This document shows positions 7,686 through 15,895 of a DNA stretch of 32,038 nt, piece by piece. The stretch spans positions 1 through 32,038 of the forward strand of contig NZ_JABBNT010000009.1 of the NCBI RefSeq assembly GCF_012926505.1, in the 5' to 3' direction. The DNA is from Pacificispira spongiicola. Its GTDB lineage: Bacteria; Pseudomonadota; Alphaproteobacteria; UBA8366; Aestuariispiraceae. The notes under the pieces were generated by a model. The model was not told the origin of the DNA. It worked only from the letters and a program-made list of their open reading frames with translations, and searched no databases. The first letter of the stretch is position 1; the number at the start of each line of letters is the position of its first letter. The position numbers were made by a program, and so were the translations under genes.

Positions 7686-8575
7686 CGCTAACCCATGATT
7701 GGCCTGAAGGCGGTCGCCCAAACCGTGTAGTTGTCGTCGGGGCCGCGGGCTTCGTCGGTGGCGCCATCTTCAAAAAGGCGCAAGCGGCAGGGCTCGACGT
7801 GCTGCCCATCACGCGTCGGGACGTCGATTTGCTGGCAGAAGGCGCCGCTACCCGTCTGGCGGGACTGCTGCGGCCCGACGATGCCCTGGTTGCCGTTTCC
7901 GCGATCGCGCCGGTTAAAAACGCCGCCATGCTGAAGGACAATGTCGCGCTCATCGACACCCTCGTAGAGGCAGTGAAGAGTCAGCCGGTCGCCCATCTGT
8001 TGAATATCGGATCCGATGCCATCTATTCGGACAGTCCCGATGCCCTGACGGAAGAATCGCCGAAAGAACCCGGACAATTGCACGGCATCATGCACTATCT
8101 GCGCGAAGTCATGTTGCGGGAAGCCGCCGGTGAAACTCCGTTCGCCACACTTCGACCGACACTCATCTACGGTGCGGGCGATCCGCATAACGGCTATGGC
8201 CCCAACCGATTCCGTCGCCTAGTCGCCGAAGGCAAGTCTATCACCTTGTTCGGCAATGGTGAAGAGCGCCGCGATCATGTCTATGTAGAAGATGTTGCGG
8301 ACCTCGCGCTGCGTATTCTCCAGCACCGTTCCCGTGGCGCGCTCAACGCAGCAACCGGAGCCGTTATCTCCTTCCGGGAAGTTGCGGAAGCGATTGTTGG
8401 GCTGGCGTCGTCGCCGGTCGCGATCGAAGGCACGCCGCGGTCCGGGCCGATGCCGCATAACGGCTATCGACCGTTCGATCCCGCTGCAACCCGCGCGGCC
8501 TTCCAGGATTTCGAATATGTCCAACCGTTAGACGGCTTTGCCCGCGTCGCTGTTGAAACCACGGAGACGGCATAA
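7682..8575 (+). CDS. Atypical extended SDR (H-x3-H in place of Y-x3-K), copy 1
   Basis: A 297-residue SDR fold protein with a clear dinucleotide motif (GAAGFVG, 20-26), a strand ending IGSDAIYS near 109-116, and a conserved YGPNRFRR block (172-179). Where extended SDRs have Tyr-x-x-x-Lys it has His134-x-x-x-His138 (HGIMH). It is clearly paralogous to the gene at 10323-11240, which shares the SDAVY, MMH-x2-RE and YGPNRFRR blocks. It starts with GTG inside the preceding stop (GTGA overlap) and has a GGAGA ribosome binding site 6 bases upstream. Function is unknown. A nucleotide-sugar binding or reductase role is likely from fold and context, but ordinary Tyr/Lys proton transfer is not possible. 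Confidence 0.75.
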   Translation: MTLTHDWPEGGRPNRVVVVGAAGFVGGAIFKKAQAAGLDVLPITRRDVDLLAEGAATRLAGLLRPDDALVAVSAIAPVKNAAMLKDNVALIDTLVEAVKSQPVAHLLNIGSDAIYSDSPDALTEESPKEPGQLHGIMHYLREVMLREAAGETPFATLRPTLIYGAGDPHNGYGPNRFRRLVAEGKSITLFGNGEERRDHVYVEDVADLALRILQHRSRGALNAATGAVISFREVAEAIVGLASSPVAIEGTPRSGPMPHNGYRPFDPAATRAAFQDFEYVQPLDGFARVAVETTETA

Positions 8576-9234
8576 TGGGCCGCGAATTGAACCTTCTGTC
8601 CGCCTTGCCGAAGGCGAAGCGCAATATCGAAGCCCGCTTGGACGCGAAAAACCCGGAAACCATGCGCATCTCGAAAGAATACGGCGAAATGTATTTCGAC
8701 GGACCACGGGACTACGGTTATGGCGGTTACAAATACGACGGCCGGTGGGTGCCGGTTGCTAAGGACATTATCGCACATTTCGGACTGAAAGCCGGTGACC
8801 GCGTGCTCGATGTCGGCTGCGCGAAGGGTTTCCTGGTAAAGGACCTGGTCGATGCCTTACCGGGGCTGGAGGTATATGGCCTCGACATCTCCGAATACGC
8901 GATGATGAACTGCCATCCCAATGTGGTCGGCAGGCTGCATCTCGGTTCGGCGGATCATCTGCCCTTCCCGGACGGCGCATTTTCCGCGGTCATCTCACTC
9001 GACACGATCCATAATCTGCCGCGCGCGCGAGCAAAGACCGCGTTGCAGGAAATACAACGCCTATCAAACGGAAACGCTTTTGTCCGCGTCGACAGCTATC
9101 GCACGCCCGAACAGAAGGCGGTTTTCGAGAACTGGGTGCTAACCGCGGAATTTCACGACTACCCCGACGGCTGGGTCCAACTGTTCGACGAAGCCGGGTA
9201 TACCGGCGATTATTATTGGACCATCATCGAATAG
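8575..9234 (+). CDS. SAM-dependent methyltransferase
   Basis: A 219-residue class I methyltransferase. Motif I is VLDVGCAKGF (77-86), followed by an acidic residue at the end of the next strand (VYGLDIS) and motif IV-like VISLDTIHNL. An N-terminal stretch of about 70 residues precedes the fold and contains an aromatic-rich segment (GYGGYKYDGRW). It starts within the stop of the previous gene (TAATG) and has a GGAGA site upstream. It probably methylates a sugar intermediate (O-, N- or C-methylation cannot be distinguished). This is one of three unrelated-looking methyltransferases in the locus, the others being at 11221 and 14269. Confidence 0.8.
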   Translation: MGRELNLLSALPKAKRNIEARLDAKNPETMRISKEYGEMYFDGPRDYGYGGYKYDGRWVPVAKDIIAHFGLKAGDRVLDVGCAKGFLVKDLVDALPGLEVYGLDISEYAMMNCHPNVVGRLHLGSADHLPFPDGAFSAVISLDTIHNLPRARAKTALQEIQRLSNGNAFVRVDSYRTPEQKAVFENWVLTAEFHDYPDGWVQLFDEAGYTGDYYWTIIE

Positions 9235-9288
9235 CGTCGTCGCCCACAAGGCGCCAAGTGCAGCCATAACCAAAAAGCGAGAGATACC

Positions 9289-10284
9289 ATGTCTGAAAAA
9301 ACATACGCAATCATCGGCGGCGGCGGTTCCTTCGGGATTCACACGGCTCTGTACCTGTTGGACCATGCCCAACCGAAGAAGGTAATCGGGATCGGCCGTC
9401 AGGCGCTTCGTCCGGAACCTTTCTCGATGAATGTCGATCAGCGCGAAGGTTATGAGTATTACGCCTATCACGTGACGCATGAACTGGACCTGCTGCTTGA
9501 GCTTCTGGACCGCGAAAAGCCGGATGTAATCATCAATTTCGCCGCCCAAGGTGAAGGCGCCGTGTCATGGAAACATTCCTGGCGGTTCTTCGAAACCAAC
9601 TCCATGGCCTTGGCCCGGCTGTCCGAAGAGCTCATAAAACGGGATTGGATGGAACATTTCATCCAGATCGGTACGTCCGAAATGTACGGATCCGTCGACC
9701 GCGCCGTGACCGAGGAAGAACCGATCAAGCCGTCGAGCCCCTATGCCGCGTCCAAGGTCGCCTTCGACATGTATTTAATGTCGGTGAACAAATTCCAGCA
9801 GTTCCCGATGACAATCATCCGTCCCTGCAATTGCTATTGCCCGGGCCAGTTGCTCCATCGGGTCATTCCCAAGGCAATTTGGGCCGGTCTGACAGGCCAC
9901 AAGCTGCCCCTTCACGGCGGCGGCAAGGCCGAAAAGTCCTATATGCACGCCCGCGACTTGGGCCGCGCCATTCATCTGATCGCGGAGAAAGGGCCGGAAG
10001 GCCGTGTCTTCAACGCAGGTCCGCTCAATCCGACATCGATCCACGAAGTCGTCGAACGTTGCGCGGGTGCGCTCGGCATCCCGTTTGAGGAACTGTGCGA
10101 AGTAACCGGCGACCGCCTTGGTCAGGACAGCCGCTATTGGCTCGATTCCAGCGCAATCAAAGACGCCGTGGGATGGGCACCTGAAATCGGATGGGACGAG
10201 GGTCTGGCGGAAATGGTCGATTGGGGGAAAACCTACCTGGATCAAATTCGCGATTGGCCGACGGACTACACCTTGCGGGCATAA
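9289..10284 (+). CDS. Nucleotide-sugar 4,6-dehydratase-like SDR
   Basis: A 331-residue extended SDR. The cofactor motif is GGGGSFG (10-16), which fits G-x2-G-x2-G. The TSEMYG segment (129-134) has the acidic residue that dehydratases of the RmlB/Gmd type use for water elimination, and the Tyr152/Lys156 pair (YAASK) is canonical. RPCNCYCPGQ near 178-187 corresponds to the RPSNNYGPxQ signature of dTDP-glucose 4,6-dehydratases. A 4-keto-6-deoxy NDP-sugar product is therefore plausible, and would suit the aminotransferase at 13094-14266. Divergence from RmlB is large, so an epimerase or decarboxylase role cannot be excluded. A 54-base gap without other features separates it from the methyltransferase. 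Confidence 0.75.
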   Translation: MSEKTYAIIGGGGSFGIHTALYLLDHAQPKKVIGIGRQALRPEPFSMNVDQREGYEYYAYHVTHELDLLLELLDREKPDVIINFAAQGEGAVSWKHSWRFFETNSMALARLSEELIKRDWMEHFIQIGTSEMYGSVDRAVTEEEPIKPSSPYAASKVAFDMYLMSVNKFQQFPMTIIRPCNCYCPGQLLHRVIPKAIWAGLTGHKLPLHGGGKAEKSYMHARDLGRAIHLIAEKGPEGRVFNAGPLNPTSIHEVVERCAGALGIPFEELCEVTGDRLGQDSRYWLDSSAIKDAVGWAPEIGWDEGLAEMVDWGKTYLDQIRDWPTDYTLRA

Positions 10285-10322
10285 TGCCCGCTACGGTACC
10301 GGGGAAATTCGAGGATGTTCGC

Positions 10323-11240
10323 ATGATACGGCATCATGAATCGGCTGAACACTCGCCGGATCGGGTCGTGATACTGGGCGCGAACGGCTTCATCGGTCGT
10401 GCCTTGGTCGAACGGCTGCATGCGGACGGAATCTGTACGATCGGCTTCGGGTCGGCGGATATAGATTTGACCGAACCGGGGTCTGTCAATCGGCTGGCTG
10501 ACATCCTTTCGCCGACCGACAGCGTAGTGGTTTTGTCCGCCTTGACCCCGGACAGGGGCCGGGACATCGATTCCTTCATGAAGAACCTCGCCATCGGCCG
10601 AAATGTCTTCAAAGCCCTGCACATCCAGCCGGTGCGCCATGTCGTCTATATGAGTTCCGACGCCGTCTATCCGTTCGACGAGGCCCCGGTGGACGAGGCG
10701 AGTCCGATCTCCTCCGAAGACTATTACGGCATGATGCATATCGTCCGGGAGATGATGTTCCGAAAGCTGACCGGTTGCGTCGTCGCCGTACTGCGATGTT
10801 CTTCGGTCTATGGCGGTGCTGACAGCCACGATTCCTACGGACCGAACAGATTCCGGCGGCAAGCAGCGGAGACCGGACGCATCGTGCTAGGGGGAAGCGG
10901 CGAAGAAACCCGCGATCATATCTATGTCGGCGACGTGGTTGACCTGACGGTGCGGGTTCTCGCATGTCATAGCGAGGGCACCTTGAACCTCGCCACCGGG
11001 ACATCAACGACCTTCATGGAAGTCGCAGAAACCGTCGCCGACCAGTTCGACACGCGTCCGGAAATCGTATCGACGACGAGAACACTGCCGATCACCCACC
11101 GCACCTTTGACGTGGCGGCGCTTTCGACAGCGTTCCCGGACTTCGGTCACACCCCGCTTTCGGCGGGATTGAAGCAGGCGCATTTTGAGGAATTCGGCGA
11201 GCGCGAATTCCTCAAGCCGATCAGTTCTTCCGGAACCTGA
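10323..11240 (+). CDS. Atypical extended SDR (Y-x3-H), copy 2
   Basis: A 305-residue paralogue of the SDR at 7682-8575. Shared blocks are the cofactor motif (GANGFIG, 19-25), SSDAVYPF (111-118), MMHIVRE (137-143) and YGPNRFRR (172-179). The catalytic tetrad position reads Tyr135-x-x-x-His139, so the tyrosine is kept but the lysine is replaced, whereas copy 1 has lost both. I chose the ATG at 10323 because GAGGA at 10311-10315 is ideally placed and the N-terminus then aligns with copy 1. The frame is open further upstream (ATG at 10284 inside the previous stop; 10191 inside the previous gene). It is the last gene of the + operon, and its 3' end overlaps the convergent gene by 20 bp. Confidence 0.75.
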   Translation: MIRHHESAEHSPDRVVILGANGFIGRALVERLHADGICTIGFGSADIDLTEPGSVNRLADILSPTDSVVVLSALTPDRGRDIDSFMKNLAIGRNVFKALHIQPVRHVVYMSSDAVYPFDEAPVDEASPISSEDYYGMMHIVREMMFRKLTGCVVAVLRCSSVYGGADSHDSYGPNRFRRQAAETGRIVLGGSGEETRDHIYVGDVVDLTVRVLACHSEGTLNLATGTSTTFMEVAETVADQFDTRPEIVSTTRTLPITHRTFDVAALSTAFPDFGHTPLSAGLKQAHFEEFGEREFLKPISSSGT

Positions 11241-11991
11241 CGATCTTCATCGGGCAGAAGTCGCCGGCCGGCGGCAATGCCGAGAAATAATCGTTCAACC
11301 GCGAATTCGACGTGACCTTCTTGCCTTTCGGCATCAAGGCGGGCAGCAGCACGCGCGAACCGAAATAGTAGCCGCTCAAAAACGGGTTCTGATCGACATA
11401 GGAGCAGCCCAACCGTTCCATTTCGGCAATCGTCTTGTCTTCATCGAAGAAGAGATTGTGCCACGATTCCGGAATTTCTTCGAGGTCCAGTTCACCCCGG
11501 GCTTCATTCAGGTTGTTCAGCCCGGTCCAGAAAGACTCCAGCATCACATACTGGCCGCCCGGTTTGAGCGCGCGGACGATATTTTCCAATGCAACCTTCT
11601 GATCGTCCCAGGAAACGAGGTTCTGAATGCAACGCTCGCTCAGCACCGTGTCATAGAGACCGTCGGCATCGAGTTTGAGCACATCATTGACCGCATAGCT
11701 GACATGGCCTTTTGCATTCTCGATCTTCCGCTTTTGGGCGATTTCGATCATATCCGGCGAAAAATCGAATGCATCGAGATCGATCGAAAACAGCTTTACC
11801 AGTTCCTCCGCGACGAAGCCGTTTCCACAACCGACCTCAAGAACCTTTTCGCCATCACTCAGATGGGCGGCGAGAGCTTCGATTTCCAAGACACGGGTGC
11901 GAATATCCTGGATGGTCGACGTGCCGCCGTCCCCATGCTTCGCCGCCTGTTCCCGATAGAGGTCCAGAATCTGTTCGGTAGTAAATTTCAT
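11221..11991 (-). CDS. SAM-dependent methyltransferase
   Basis: A 256-residue class I methyltransferase with motif I VLEVGCGNGF (50-59), an acidic DAFDFS second strand, and a late LKPGGQYVMLES strand typical of the fold. The ATG at 11991 is preceded by AAGGAG with 6-base spacing, a strong ribosome binding site, so I prefer it over the longer frame starting near 12042. It closes the minus-strand operon that begins at about 16785. Its last 20 bases overlap the end of the convergent SDR gene. The likely role is methylation of a sugar or lipid-linked glycan; the acceptor is unknown. Confidence 0.8.
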   Translation of the reverse strand: MKFTTEQILDLYREQAAKHGDGGTSTIQDIRTRVLEIEALAAHLSDGEKVLEVGCGNGFVAEELVKLFSIDLDAFDFSPDMIEIAQKRKIENAKGHVSYAVNDVLKLDADGLYDTVLSERCIQNLVSWDDQKVALENIVRALKPGGQYVMLESFWTGLNNLNEARGELDLEEIPESWHNLFFDEDKTIAEMERLGCSYVDQNPFLSGYYFGSRVLLPALMPKGKKVTSNSRLNDYFSALPPAGDFCPMKIVRFRKN

Positions 11992-12038
11992 ATTGTGCTC
12001 CTTAGGCGCGCAAGCCAACTTATAGACGAAAGCCGCCA

Positions 12039-12508
12039 TCAACTCGATAAAAGACGATTTTTCTGACTATAAAGCCAGACTGCAAAGGCGTCATAGGGTG
12101 TGACCGGGCGATTTACCAGCAAGTCTCCCCCCTCGACCAATTCCATTTTCTCCCCTTCCCCGAGGACGAAGTCGTCTATCATCGATTCGTCTATGACGAC
12201 CTCAAAATACATCCGATAAACTTTCGAAAGTCTATCGGCTGCAAATCATAGTCGAACTGGGTGAAGAGCGTTGGCGTGAAGTCGCGAAGGCTCAACTCCT
12301 CCGCCAATTCTCGTCGCAACGCGTCCTCCGGGCTCTCACCCGGGTCGACGGCGCCGCCGAAACAGCCCCAATGTCCTGGAAACCAGATATGTGGCAGCAT
12401 ATCGCGCAATTGCATGAGATACCGACCGTCGCCCGTGGTGATAAGCGCGGCGACGGCGTCCTGCGCAGATTGGGACGACTTCGCGGTGGTAAACAGCTCG
12501 CGGCCCAT
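12039..12508 (-). pseudogene. Nudix hydrolase, frameshifted
   Basis: The first 97 codons from the ATG at 12508 encode a Nudix domain with an intact Nudix box: G52, E58, then R66-E67-L68 and E70-E71. The uninterrupted frame stops at 12191. Adding one base in the short T-run read on the minus strand at 12218-12220 joins it to a second open frame. That frame continues as YRMYFEVVIDE and ends at the stop at 12039-12041, giving about 156 residues, normal for GDP-mannose hydrolase-like Nudix proteins. The gene is thus either a recent pseudogene or carries a sequencing error. Nudix enzymes in such loci hydrolyse NDP-sugars. An in-frame TGA just upstream supports the start. No other gene lies in the 85 bases before it. 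Confidence 0.75.
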
Positions 12509-12593
12509 GGCCCCTCACGCATCTTTCGAATTATGCCGCCGGTCCAGAGGCCGGTCGGTCGGACCATGCGCGGTCAATCCGGTTCGCATGTCG

Positions 12594-13097
12594 CTAAATG
12601 CTCCGCCCCGTGGCCTGCTTCAAGTGATTGTTGAGGAACGCGCGCAACGCATCCTGATCGCTGGGGGCCCAATCCGGGAACAGTGCATCGCCGGGAACAA
12701 AGGGGCCCGCCGTTGATTCATGAAAGACCACGACCTCTGTCATCGGCAAAATGGCGTGCCATTGCGACGTGCAAAGCCGATAGCAGGAAACCTGGCCGCT
12801 CCCCCTCGGGCCCATTTCGATAGCCCGCTTTACCGATCCATCATCGTTGAAAAGCAGGACATACAGACTGCCTTCCAACATATGGAAAGACTCGCTTTTA
12901 TTCGGATGCCGATGAGGGCGGAACAAAATTTCCTGCCGTAACGCAATGATCATCTCCTGCACCGGATCTTCCGGTGAAAGATGAAGGCACAGACGTGACC
13001 GTTTCAACGGGCTCTCCGCCGCGGCGGTCTTCAGCTTTTCGATCCAGGCGTCGGTAACCTCGACGATGTCGTCCGTGTTCAGAAAGACTTCCGTCAT
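12594..13097 (-). CDS. wbuC: WbuC-type cupin metalloprotein
   Basis: A 167-residue single-domain cupin. The metal-binding segment PHRHPNKSESFHMLEG (61-76) has the histidines and glutamate of the WbuC family, and an RLCLHLSPEDPVQEM segment precedes it, also typical of the family. WbuC-like proteins are encoded in many O-antigen loci, but their reaction is not established to my knowledge. It overlaps the aminotransferase gene by 4 bp (ATGA), pointing to coupled translation. The length is normal. Confidence 0.75.
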   Translation of the reverse strand: MTEVFLNTDDIVEVTDAWIEKLKTAAAESPLKRSRLCLHLSPEDPVQEMIIALRQEILFRPHRHPNKSESFHMLEGSLYVLLFNDDGSVKRAIEMGPRGSGQVSCYRLCTSQWHAILPMTEVVVFHESTAGPFVPGDALFPDWAPSDQDALRAFLNNHLKQATGRSI

Positions 13098-14266
13098 GCG
13101 CCATTGCCGCCAAAAAAGGATAGAACCGCGTCAATTACGATATCGACCTGATCATCGGTCATGTTCTCATGCCCCGGCAAGCACAGAACGGTGTCCGTCG
13201 TCCGTATCCCGTTGGAATAAGCGGATAAGTCCTGCTCCAAATAGGCTGGATGTTCCGGCATGATAATCGGGTGCTGGATTTTTGTTTCGATCCCACTATC
13301 GGATAAGTGCCGGGCGAGTGCGTTGCGCTCCGACGTGAGGATCGAATAGGTGTAGTAAACGTTGCGGTATCCCGGCGCTTCGGCAGGAACGTCCACAAGG
13401 TTCGCGAAAGCCTCGTTATACCGGGCCGCGATCACACGCCGACGCGCGATCAAATCCTCCAACCGTTCCAACCGCGCCAGCAGGATTGCCGCCTGTATGG
13501 TATCGATCCTACCGTTAATGCTCGGGTCGACGCATTTCTCCTTATTGACGACGCCGTTATAGCGCAGCCACTGCATCGCCTCATAAGCCGTCTCGTCGTC
13601 GGTAACGAGGGCCCCGGCCTCGCCAAGGGCGTTCAAAACCTTCATCGGATTCAGGCTGAGCGCCCCGACCGTGCCGAAGGAACCGGCGCGCTTGCCGTTC
13701 AATTCGGCACCGATTGCCGGTGCCGCATCTTCAATCATAGACAGTCCGTACTTTTCCGCGATCCGCGCCAGGGCATCCATGTCGCATAGCTTGCCGGTAA
13801 AATGCACCGGCATGATCGCCTTCGTTTTCGATGTGATCGCCTGTTCGATCCGGTCGCAATCCATCGAAAATCCGTCAACCACATCAACGAATACCGGCTT
13901 CGCACCAACCAAGCTGATGCCGTTCGCGGTGCCGACAAAGCTCAGGCATGTGGTAATAACCTCATCCTCCGGCCCAATGCCCAGGGCCTTGAGACCGATA
14001 AACAGCGCCGCCGTCCCGGACCCGACGCCGACCGCATAGCGAGATCCACAATAGGTCGCGAGTTTTTCCTCGAATTCCTCAACCTCGGGACCAAGAACAA
14101 CCCGACCATGGCAAAGAACGCGGTCCACCCGGTCAAGGATATCCGCCCTAAGGCCCGCGTCCGTCACCCGCAGATCCAGGAACGGGACGCGGGGGGCGGT
14201 CACCGACGGCGGCGTGGCCAAGGCACGCCCCATGTTCAGGAGCTCTTTTTGGGTCAGGCCGGACAA
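13094..14266 (-). CDS. DegT/DnrJ/EryC1/StrS-family aminotransferase
   Basis: A 390-residue PLP-dependent sugar aminotransferase. GSGTAAL (82-88) is the cofactor phosphate region, EDAAPAIGA (179-187) holds the aspartate that contacts the pyridine nitrogen, and Lys209 in SLNPMKV is the expected Schiff-base lysine. It would transfer an amino group from glutamate to a keto-sugar nucleotide, possibly made by the dehydratase-like or Gfo/Idh enzymes of the + operon. The first possible start is a TTG at 14266 with a good upstream AAGAGG; an ATG at 14233 is the alternative, because homology begins only around residue 25. It sits between a methyltransferase and wbuC with almost no spacing. Confidence 0.88.
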   Translation of the reverse strand: MSGLTQKELLNMGRALATPPSVTAPRVPFLDLRVTDAGLRADILDRVDRVLCHGRVVLGPEVEEFEEKLATYCGSRYAVGVGSGTAALFIGLKALGIGPEDEVITTCLSFVGTANGISLVGAKPVFVDVVDGFSMDCDRIEQAITSKTKAIMPVHFTGKLCDMDALARIAEKYGLSMIEDAAPAIGAELNGKRAGSFGTVGALSLNPMKVLNALGEAGALVTDDETAYEAMQWLRYNGVVNKEKCVDPSINGRIDTIQAAILLARLERLEDLIARRRVIAARYNEAFANLVDVPAEAPGYRNVYYTYSILTSERNALARHLSDSGIETKIQHPIIMPEHPAYLEQDLSAYSNGIRTTDTVLCLPGHENMTDDQVDIVIDAVLSFFGGNGA

Positions 14267-14268
14267 GC

Positions 14269-14961
14269 TTACCTCTTCTTCCCGCAGCCGAGGGCCAAAT
14301 TGTAATGCGACATCTTGTGGAAGCCAGTGTGCACGACCTCATCGTTCATCGAAAACGTAAAGACGTTATGGAAATATTTTTCGAGAGAGGCCTTAAGGTC
14401 CCGCTGGTTCTTGCAGTTCACATGGCCGACCTTGCTGTGCGGGGAGGCATATTCCTGCGATTCCAGCGACGGCGCTCCGACGATCAACACCCCATGTTCG
14501 TCCAGCGACGCGATAATGTTTTCAAAATAAAGGTGCTCCTGTTCCGCCGGAATGTGCTCCATGACGTCCATGGAGTAGGCGGCATCGTATAAACCGTCTT
14601 CCGAAACCGGTACGGGGCCGTCCAGAATGTCGTGCATACGAACGTCGAACTGCCAACGGTCAGACATGATCTCGCGCGCCGATTCAACGAAGTCCTGATC
14701 AAAATCGAACGCGGTCAGCTTGCCCACGGCCTGCCGAACAATGCGGCTGGCGAAGGCATCCCCGCATCCGAGTTCGAGAACGTTGCGACGTCCTTCGAGC
14801 ATTTTGGAGACGAATTTGTAGCGCGCCAACGTAAAGGTCAGACGCTTGGGATCGTCGTAAAACCCCCAACTAGACGTCAGTCCGAGCTTCTGAAGCCCCA
14901 GCTTGCGCATCAGATCGATGGCTTCCTGATACTGAATCTCGCCTTTTTCTTTCTCGGCCAT
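14269..14961 (-). CDS. SAM-dependent methyltransferase
   Basis: A 230-residue class I methyltransferase from the ATG at 14961. Motif I is VLELGCGDAF; a TAFDFD second strand and AYSMDVMEHIP motif IV follow, the latter as in UbiE/UbiG-like enzymes. The ATG lies one base after the stop of the transketolase C-terminal gene, and a longer frame starting at 15006 inside that gene is less likely. Its stop is only 2 bases before the aminotransferase TTG. It probably modifies a sugar in the same pathway; the acceptor cannot be assigned. Confidence 0.78.
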   Translation of the reverse strand: MAEKEKGEIQYQEAIDLMRKLGLQKLGLTSSWGFYDDPKRLTFTLARYKFVSKMLEGRRNVLELGCGDAFASRIVRQAVGKLTAFDFDQDFVESAREIMSDRWQFDVRMHDILDGPVPVSEDGLYDAAYSMDVMEHIPAEQEHLYFENIIASLDEHGVLIVGAPSLESQEYASPHSKVGHVNCKNQRDLKASLEKYFHNVFTFSMNDEVVHTGFHKMSHYNLALGCGKKR

Positions 14962-14962
14962 G

Positions 14963-15895
14963 TCAGTCTTTTCCAATTCGTGCGTGGATCTTTTCAAGGA
15001 TGGCATCCGTGCTCAACCCATGTGCGGCGAGCAACGCCTGATGTGATCCGTAAACGTGTATGAACTCGTCTTTCAGCGAAAAGGCATGGATCTCGCAATC
15101 GGCCTTCTCGTCAAAGGCGACCTGCTTGACCAGACCGCCCAGCCCACCATGCGGCGACGTTTCCTCAATGATCACGACATGATCATGATCGCCGAGCGCT
15201 TCCGCGATCTTCGCCGTGTCGAGTGGCTTCAGCGTATGGACGCACAGGATTGATACCGAATGCCCCTGCTTTTCCAATTCTCCGCCGACATCCATCGCCT
15301 GCTTCATCGTCATACCATAGGACATGATGCAGATATCGCGGCCGCGCCGAATATAGCGGGCTTTCCCAACTTCGAACGGTTCGACGGCATCTTCCGTAAG
15401 CACCGGTTCTCCAGCCTTGCCCAGACGTAGATAAACCGGCCCCTGGGACTGTGTCGCGCAATACTCGGTCGCATACTCGACCTCTAGCGGGTCGCAAGGC
15501 GAAATCACCGTCATACCGGGGATTGCCGAGGCGACAGCGATGTCTTCCTGAGCATGGTGCGTCCCGCCCAGCGTGGAATACACAACGCCACCGCCGATCC
15601 CGACCACGGTGACGGGTAGGCTCTGGTAGGCGAGGTCGTTTCGCACCATCTCGAAAGGACGGTACAGGGCGAAAGTCGCGATCGTATAGGCAAACGGGCG
15701 CAGGCCACGCTGCGCCATGCCAGCCGCCATCCCGATCATCACCTGTTCGGCAACACCGGTATTGATAAAGCGGTCGGGAAACTCCGTTCGGAATTTCTCG
15801 ATCGAACCGGCGGGGGAAATATCCGCGACAATCACGCAAATCCGGGGATCTTCCTGACCCAGTCGGTACACGGTTTCGGCAAAGCGATTTCTCAT
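14963..15895 (-). CDS. Transketolase, C-terminal subunit (split enzyme)
   Basis: A 310-residue protein with the pyrimidine-binding and C-terminal domains of transketolase. It includes NTGVAEQVMIGMAAG, where the glutamate that activates thiamine diphosphate resides, followed by GGTHHAQEDIA and a C-terminal domain with VVIIEETSPHGGLGGLV. The N-terminal half is the adjacent upstream gene, and the two overlap by 4 bp (ATGA), as expected for equimolar subunits. I chose the ATG at 15895 for this reason over the longer frame from 15964. A transketolase within a surface-sugar locus could supply sedoheptulose 7-phosphate, or could transfer a two-carbon unit to make an unusual sugar; neither is proven. 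Confidence 0.85.
   Translation of the reverse strand: MRNRFAETVYRLGQEDPRICVIVADISPAGSIEKFRTEFPDRFINTGVAEQVMIGMAAGMAQRGLRPFAYTIATFALYRPFEMVRNDLAYQSLPVTVVGIGGGVVYSTLGGTHHAQEDIAVASAIPGMTVISPCDPLEVEYATEYCATQSQGPVYLRLGKAGEPVLTEDAVEPFEVGKARYIRRGRDICIMSYGMTMKQAMDVGGELEKQGHSVSILCVHTLKPLDTAKIAEALGDHDHVVIIEETSPHGGLGGLVKQVAFDEKADCEIHAFSLKDEFIHVYGSHQALLAAHGLSTDAILEKIHARIGKD

Noticed and set aside
11185-12066. Plus-strand 293-codon open frame
   Set aside because: It is antisense to the methyltransferase at 11221-11991, whose motifs and ribosome binding site are clear. The composition is that of a shadow frame.
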